Assembly: GCA_947561715.1 (NCBI GenBank)
Contig: OX387197.1
Coordinates: 22,780,266-22,844,265 of the forward strand
Length of the DNA stretch: 64,000 nucleotides
Source: Ascidia mentula
Lineage: Eukaryota; Chordata; Ascidiacea; Phlebobranchia; Ascidiidae
Direction: 5' to 3'
Shown here: positions 58,165 through 64,000 of the stretch, one piece after another
Numbering within the stretch: position 1 is the stretch's first letter
Layout: each line of letters begins with the position of its first letter
The notes under the pieces: model-generated
Told to the model about the DNA's origin: nothing
The model's input: the letters and a program-made list of their open reading frames with translations, nothing else
Database searches by the model: none
Translations under genes and position numbers: made by a program

Positions 58165-59300
58165 ATGCTAAAATATTTTTGGTGGTGTTTGACAAGACTT
58201 GTGTTTAGTTTTGCACTAAAATATACTGTCACAAACAAGGAGTTACATGAGTGAAAATGCAAGTAAAACAATCAGAATTTAGTCCCGTGTGGGGGTAGTA
58301 CGTCATACGATGCAGTCAATCCAGCTGAAAAACGAAAGCGTGTAAAATTTTCATTCATTTATAAGGATCATGCATGCAATAAATGTAGAAATACAAGGTA
58401 GAAAAGCAAAGAAACGGCATGGTGATTAGCATATAGGTGTCCGCATGAAAAATACAATTATGTTGCCGCTCTCGTAGGAACGTTAACATGGCACATACGC
58501 CAGACAATCAAAACACAGCACGTATCCTATTAAGGTATGAGGAAACATGAGCAATTGTTTGGGCGTTGTCCTGTCACGTACGAAATTCCCACCTGAATTA
58601 GGTTGCGTTTAATGTGTTGCTACATATATATCCAAAAAAATATTGTTGAGTGGTAGCAGGCCTACGTGGCGTCACTGACATACGCAATACAGTTTTTACT
58701 GTTTAATGCCTTTTTGAAAGTGCCGTGTGGAGTTTTTGACACCAATCAATCTAACATCATGGTGATAATATACCAATTTCCTGCACAGGGTCATTGAATA
58801 ACATTTATGTTTTTCCTTTATGTTCTCTGCCATACTAGCTAAGGTATTGCAGTCAAGATTGGATTTTTTTTAATGACGAAGCTTTTCGTTACGATTCACC
58901 AACCAACAATGTAGGCTTGTAATTAACCGCACCGTTGTCCTCTGAATCTGCAAAACCATGCTCCTGGTAAACACAGAGCTACTGGAGAGAAACGTATATT
59001 GCAGCGTTTAGAGAACGTATATTGCGATTACAATACAGTAAATGATATATCGCCGTAAGGTAAGGGCCTGCAAAGTAGGGAGATCTGTGCAGTGCTTAGC
59101 CTTTGTCATGCGAGCATGAAACACAATGTTAAATTCCCCGTAAATGACATTTCATGTGGTTCTACAGCCCAACAGTGTCTATCGAAGGTTTTATGTGTTT
59201 ACGTCATTTCAGTTACAAGTGGGTGTAAGATGCGTTACCGGATGAGGTCTGTCTCTGTGTGCAGTCGACCATCGTTCGTAATAGTTCGGTAATAACTATT
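58165..59300. other. 3' flank of locus G and orphan upstream block
   Basis: Tandem duplicate of 52372-53480. It ends with an upstream-type block (59195-59300: TTTACGTCATTTCAG, TTACCGGATGAGG, GTGTGCAGTCGACCA) that has no complete exon 1 behind it. No gene seen. Confidence 0.55.
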
Positions 59301-60360
59301 CATTCTATGAACCAGTAAACAAAATTAACAACCTGTGCTGTTTCAGATAGTTCTTGTTACGGCTCAGTAAAATCAAGGGTCAATATTATATACTTCATTG
59401 AAGTTTTAAGTTACATGCTCGTTTACAAATGCAAACACGCCGACTGCACAAGCTCCCACCGATGATTAAAATAAGTGACATGTGTTTAGTTTTGCACTAA
59501 AATATACTGTCACAAACAAGGAGTTGCATGAGTGAAAATGCAAGTAAAACTTGTTCCAACCTTCTTAGTACTTTTGTATTACATTTACATTTAATGTATA
59601 ATTGTAAGTATTTGTAAAGCGTGAAGAAAAGTAAATATTGCAATTAAACTTTTAGCATACAATGATTCATCTAAAAAGAATTCCGTCAGTATAAATTCCA
59701 ATAATTCCGTTGTCACATGAACAATCACAAATATTTCGTCAAACAATAGATATCACATTAAAGCACATATTCTATTGATGGATTAGGAAACGTGAATACT
59801 TGGTTGGACGACGTCCTGTAGGATTTCGTTGCGGGCAGGATTTTCCTGTGGTCAAAACTGAATGATTAATGCACATATTTTTTTGCCGTGGGCTGCCGAT
59901 ATCTGTGTAAACCAAAGTTTAGATCATCTGGTGGGTTGTAATATGATCAGAAGATGGTGGACTTAGGCTGTCGTATCGGATTAACCGTGTTTGTAGTCAA
60001 GCCATTTCATAATCATAAGTTTTTTTCTACAAAAATGTGGGTCTAAAGCGAAGCGAACAAATCAACAAACACGCTTTCGCCAGTTGTGATCATTGTTTTA
60101 AGCCCTCATTATAGTTTCGCACTGTGTTCTAGATTCCTCTGCGGATGTTTTAGTATTGTTGTTTGCATACATAGCGCTACAGCAAAGAAGAACAGGCAAT
60201 TTAAAAACAAATCAGAGAAAATTAGAATTGGTTTTACAGCATTCATGTGCATGACTTTTAAAGACTTTTGTGGGCCATGGTACCACATAATAAAATCTTT
60301 GCAGGATTTAATTTTAGAGTGGATAGTTTCAATGCTGTGTTTTCTGTAAAGCAATGTCCC
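59301..60360. other. Rearranged inter-locus DNA
   Basis: A patchwork: the start of a second-family module (59400-59480), a repeated 3' flank (59478-59640), then unique DNA. The overlapping frames at 60086-60349 and 60109-60402 have no recognisable domain. No gene supported. Confidence 0.45.
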
Positions 60361-60371
60361 AACAGGTTGGT

Positions 60372-60968
60372 TTATTTGCTGTTTTGGCAAATGTGAAGAC
60401 ATACTACATGTTTAATTTCCTTCTAGTAACAATTCCAAACCCAACAGGATGGTTTATATGTGCAAAAAAGCCATATTATTGCAAAGCTGCAGATTGGGTG
60501 TGTACACGCACTGTTTGGACCTGTAAGGATGGTTTATGTTTATGTTAAAAATAAAAATATGCGTACTTATTTTGTGTTAAACATATTTGCTTTTTATAAA
60601 CAATGTATCTTTTTCAGCTGTATCCAACTCGTTATACATCGGTGCCACAATAGTACCAACAGAAGCAGTTCACTATTTTCAGTGGTCAGATGGAACAAGA
60701 GTTGGTATAGCACAATGGAATGCAGGGGAACCAAACAACCATAGAGGAAATGAAGATTGTGTGATAATGGGAAAATGGATAATGGACATCTGTATGCAGC
60801 TTATACACAATAAATTTATTTATTCGTAAATAAATATTTTATTACCTTTGTAATAATATATCTTTGCTTTTTTGTTTAAAGAAAGCGGTGAAGCAGTAAA
60901 TGCAGCTTCGTACAGCAACATGAACCCAAGAAATGAAAAATTGAAACCTGCCTACGTCGTTTACCGTA
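60372..60968 (+). pseudogene. Lectin receptor locus H, fragmentary
   Basis: Part of exon 1 (about 60372-60447, AVLANVKTYYMFNF), exon 2 (60618-60771) and exon 9 (60882-60968). Exon 2 is the most divergent in the array (VSNSLYIGATIVPTEAVHYF) and keeps EPNNHRGNEDC, but ends before the last two cysteines. A deletion carrying a hammerhead-element scrap (GGACATCTGTATGCAGC) joins it to exon 9, whose tail reads ESGEAVNAASYSNMNP and then runs past the usual stop (VVYRK for VVLS). A minus-strand hammerhead element lies between exons 1 and 2. Not functional. Confidence 0.75.
60458..60526 (-). mobile_element. 5'-truncated hammerhead element in locus H
   Basis: A 69-bp minus-strand insertion with an 11-bp duplication GGATGGTTTAT (60447-60457, 60527-60537). 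In its own sense it begins inside stem II of the subfamily 2 ribozyme (TTACAGGTC), has CAAAC for GAAAC, keeps the GTGCGTGTACACACC stem III insert and ends with a TTTGCA-containing tail. Truncated and mutated, so inactive. Confidence 0.82.
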
Positions 60969-61669
60969 AATCCTGGACGAAAAAGATTATGATTGTGGAT
61001 AATACACTATATAGCCTAAATATAAATATTTCACAGATTACGCGCCTGTGATAAGGTTAATCTTATTTCGAATGATTCCAAAGTTTCTGGTAATAATGTA
61101 ACCAAAACCATTATATAGTATGTAACGAAACAAGTGTGAAACAATGTTACACTTCTGTGCTTTATTTTGAATGTCATGCGCAAACCTCAGCGCTGTTTCA
61201 GTTTTATTCCAAGTATTGGTTTAGTTTAAATATGTTGGTAAATGCTAATTTTATTTTTTGAGACATTTTGCCATCACGTTATGATTCTGTGGTTATCGGG
61301 TAGGCGGACGTTGGGTCACACGACATATAAACAATAGATTAATAGTTCCCTTGTTTATGCAAGTACTTTGCGACACATACAAGTGTAGAGGTTTTTCTCG
61401 ATGTCTAACGAAGAGGATAAATTAATATTCACAACCAGTGAATATATTTTCCCATTACTGTTTTCGTGTGGTTTGCATTTTATTCTCAATAAACGAGCAA
61501 TCGAGAATACTTCGAGAATCGAGAAAAGTGATCAGCCTCACATAACCCCTGAACATATTTCAAGTATGCAGGACAGGATTAACTTATCATGAGGTATTAG
61601 AAATGACGACACGGGTCAAGCAAATATAACCACGGAGTGCTGAAAATATTGAATAACTACTAATCGTAA
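60969..61669. other. 3' flank of locus H
   Basis: Homologous to the DNA after locus A (AGGATAAATTAATATTCA, TTCTCAATAAACGAGCAA with AATAAA near 61488). No gene seen. Confidence 0.5.
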
Positions 61670-61938
61670 GATAAGCAATGTGGAGCCAATAATATGAATT
61701 GTGTATAAGCTGCAGACAGATGGCCACTGTTTCGACCTAAAAGGTCTCATCAGTGCAGCTGGTGTGACTATAAGACGACTTTGCTGACCAAACGGCCAAG
61801 CAAAGACTTCCATTTTGTGGTGACTATACAATCACCGTCATCCGTTGGGCACCAAACTAGATGCAACCTTACAAAGAAAACAAGGTGGAAACACTATGGC
61901 CAAGCAAAGCGCGACCAATAGTGCCGTTAGGCCCCGAA
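61670..61938 (-). mobile_element. Full-length hammerhead element, minus strand
   Basis: A 269-bp insertion bounded by AATCGTAA (61662-61669) and AATCATAA (61939-61946). The empty site is seen near 24117. In its own sense it starts TTTTCGGGGCCTAACGGC, runs through CTTGGCCATAGTGTTTCC and GGTGCCCAACGGATGACG, carries the ribozyme about 180 bp in, and ends CACATTGCTTATC. It has no reading frame of note. CTTGGCCATAGTG is weakly like a pol III A box, but no convincing B box is seen. Confidence 0.85.
61708..61760 (-). ncRNA. Type I hammerhead ribozyme, intact
   Basis: On the minus strand all 53 nt equal the copy at 23203-23255: stem I AGCTGCA/TGCAGCT, core CTGATGA, stem II GACCT/AGGTC, GAAA, stem III ACAG/CTGT and C17. 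The expected cut follows the base complementary to 61715. Complete identity with a copy 38 kb away, in an element whose body has diverged, suggests recent spread or constraint on the ribozyme. Confidence 0.9.
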
Positions 61939-61946
61939 AATCATAA

Positions 61947-62666
61947 TACATAAGTGTCAAATACGTGCCATTGTCGAATTTTTAAGAACCATCATCTAGA
62001 ATGTTGTGTTTGTGATGGCCAATTGCCCAAATACTTGGCACAAGTTCAATGTTTAGCGTTGGGACTTGACAACACACAACAATAAGCAATACTGTTTTCT
62101 CAGAGTGCAGCTATTTCAAACCCTGTTATGACAACAAATATTTACGTCATAGCATTAATAAGTGGGTGTAATATGCGTTACTGGATGAAGTCGGTCTTTG
62201 TTTGTTGTCTACCAACACTCGTAATAGTACCGTAATAAACATTAATGCTGAGAGAAAAGGATTTTCTTAGCAGTCTATAAAAGTTTGTTTATTTCTGTTT
62301 CAAATTATGTCAGGATTTAAAAAACCATAGACTTTGGCGTTAAGTATTGTCAAGAATTATCCTCCCGTAGTTGCACTTTACACAACTAGTCACAAGTTCT
62401 GTAAAAGTGCTTGAGGACAAATGCTTTGATAAAGTGCAATTGCAAATAGACTAATTAATTAGATTAGCTCAATTACAAATTAAAATTATTCCGAATCTTG
62501 TTACAAAAGAGTAGTGTGCTGTTTTACGTCAGGTTATTATCAGAAATAGGCCAAATACTAACGCCTACTTGTTGAAGCATTTCGATGTTTGTCATATTGA
62601 AGGAAATGTTTGAACCTACTGGTAATCAAATTCTACTTATGGTTAAGAGGCTTGAAACCAAAAATA
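61947..62666 (+). promoter_or_regulatory. 5' flank of gene I with conserved block
   Basis: Contains the block at 62143-62255 (TTTACGTCATAGC, AAGTGGGTGTAATATGCG, CCGTAATAAAC), and near 62575 a proximal block GCATTTCGATGTTTGTCAT. The flank matches that of locus B over about 700 bp. Confidence 0.4.
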
Positions 62667-63924
62667 ATGTTTCAAGCTGCTTTTATTCTGTGGTTGTTAA
62701 ATTGTTCCTACGTCTCTGGACAAACGTGGTACAAATCTGGTGAATACGAATATCTAATAGTCTACGATGTTGCAAGTAATCATGCTGGAGCCGTGACTGG
62801 TTGCGCTTCGAAAAATGCTGTCTTGGCAAATGTGAAGACAAACAACATATTTAATTTCCTTGTTGGAAAAATTTCAAATACAACAGGTTTGTTATGTTTG
62901 AAAAATACGTTTCGGTAAGAACTTATGCCATCATCAGTTTGAAACAGGTTTGTTGTTGTAAAAAAATTAATTTTAATAATTGCCCTGTACATTTGTACCC
63001 ATATAATCTAATTCTGGTAAATATTTTAGTTTAAAGAAAAGCAAACTGCCTTCTGTTAATGTCTTTCAGGGATACCATATTCATTTTACATCGGTGCTAC
63101 AAGAATACCAACACCCCCGCTCGAACACCTGTTTCAGTGGACAGATGGAACAAGTGTCGACGTCAACCGGGATGAGTGGTTCGGTCATGCGGAACCAAAC
63201 AACAAGGGAGGAAATGAGGATTGTGTGATAATGGGTTGGGTTTATGAACTTGAATTAGCATTCAGATGGAGAGATATTCCCTGTTCATATTCATCAAAAT
63301 ATATTTGTCAAAAGAAAACTACTGGTTAGAATGTTGATGTTTCTTTGCTTACAACTCTCTTACCCGAATATTGTATTGAAGGTTTTGCAACAAGTCACCT
63401 TGCCACCACAACAAATCAAGAAACGGCCAAAACGTTTGTTGGTAAGTGCAAGAACACATCCGTAAGGTTGGTGGAAGCTCTGCAATGAATGAGCAACTTA
63501 AAGCTCTGCAGTGACCTGTAAACTCGTCATAAATACTTAAATTAGAGCGTGTGCGCAATGCTAAAGGTATGTAGTATAAACGTCGGATAGTTTGACGACA
63601 CTCTGTGTTGTAAAGCATTCAAAAACATTCTAATCTTTTCATCTCTTATTCAAAATAGCTCCAAGTTTTTGTCTTCCAGCCAAGACAAGTCAGCTTTTCC
63701 ATTTGACCACTTTAAGCAAATTAGTTGTACCAGCAACTGCAGCAGAGAGCAAGATGCCGCACACGGGCAAGTATTTTAAAGATTTTATGTAACAGAACAG
63801 TTTTCAGCGACTAACTATAATTACAACACGATCATTTCAGCCGCGACTGACCTGCATTTTGCAAGAAACACTTCAGGCAAATCAACAACAACTGAAGAAC
63901 AAACAAACGTGCTGTCGCAAAACG
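62667..63924 (+). CDS. C-type lectin receptor, gene I, 5' part
   Basis: Five exons before the window ends: 62667-62886, 63070-63324, 63382-63441, 63680-63766, 63841-63924; exons 6-9 would lie beyond. Signal peptide MFQAAFILWLLNCSYVSG. The CTLD has the four core cysteines, the classical EPN triplet and WRD. Exon 2 has one extra Pro (255 nt). The stalk exons are Thr-rich and open. The exon 3 acceptor is weak (TATTGAAG in place of TATTTCAG). Introns 4 and 5 both begin GCAAGT, so two GC-AG introns occur in a row; intron 4 is only 74 bp. All exon ends are phase 1, as in D and F. The gene looks intact as far as seen. It is the best candidate for mannose-type sugar binding. Confidence 0.8.
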
Positions 63925-64000
63925 GCAAGTATCAAAGCATTAAAGCATTATTCAGTGGGAAAAAAATTTAAATTTAAATCTTAGGTGTTGAATTTTAAGG

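Noticed and set aside
60086-60402. Overlapping frames on both strands near 60.1-60.4 kb
   Set aside because: Neither has a domain, splice context or paralog; chance frames in unique spacer DNA.

Overview
This is animal nuclear DNA: AT-rich, with short introns obeying GT-AG (and some GC-AG) rules, a C-type-lectin receptor family, PIF/Harbinger and Ty3/gypsy elements, and a long satellite array. The layout (compact multi-exon receptor genes in tandem, frequent gene fragments) would suit a tunicate such as an ascidian, but no single feature proves this, so treat the organism as a low-confidence inference.

Layout. 1-19362 is one satellite array of about 102 monomers of about 190 bp with higher-order repeat structure. 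19363-20996 is a different, composite 20-bp minisatellite. From about 21.4 kb to the right edge lies a tandem array of C-type lectin (CTLD) receptor loci, all on the + strand: fragments A (22.8-23.7 kb), B (24.8-27.5), C (35.4-37.7, nearly whole), D (42.7-45.2, whole), E (exon 1 only, 48.6), F (50.0-52.4, whole), G (56.1-58.2, lacks exon 1), H (60.4-61.0, fragment) and I (62.7 to beyond the edge). Between them sit five copies of a degraded module (about 21.6, 28.3, 38.5, 45.9 and 53.6 kb) carrying a second, diverged CTLD exon pair.

The whole receptor has nine exons with regular phases (phase 1 at every junction except phase 2 between exons 7 and 8). It encodes a signal peptide, one CTLD split over exons 1-2, a Ser/Thr-rich stalk (exons 3-6), one membrane span (exon 7) and a tail with four tyrosine motifs (YEIP, YENA/T, YSNM, YVxL) on exons 8-9. 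It looks like a type I membrane lectin that signals through SH2 proteins, plausibly in immune or allorecognition; ligand and role are inference.

Mobile DNA: a 5.0-kb PIF/Harbinger element with terminal inverted repeats and a TAG target duplication (29265-34260), itself hit by a solo LTR with a CCAT duplication; a 1258-bp non-autonomous element (46441-47698); a truncated Ty3/gypsy fossil (about 39957-41800); and, most notable, a family of short elements that carry type I hammerhead self-cleaving ribozymes. At least two ribozymes look fully intact (23203-23255 on +, 61708-61760 on -), one more is intact in a second subfamily and sits inside the coding exon 1 of locus B (25045-25104), and several are decayed. 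Target-site duplications of 8-12 bp, a head-to-tail dimer and 5' truncations ending in or next to the ribozyme show that the elements moved through RNA.
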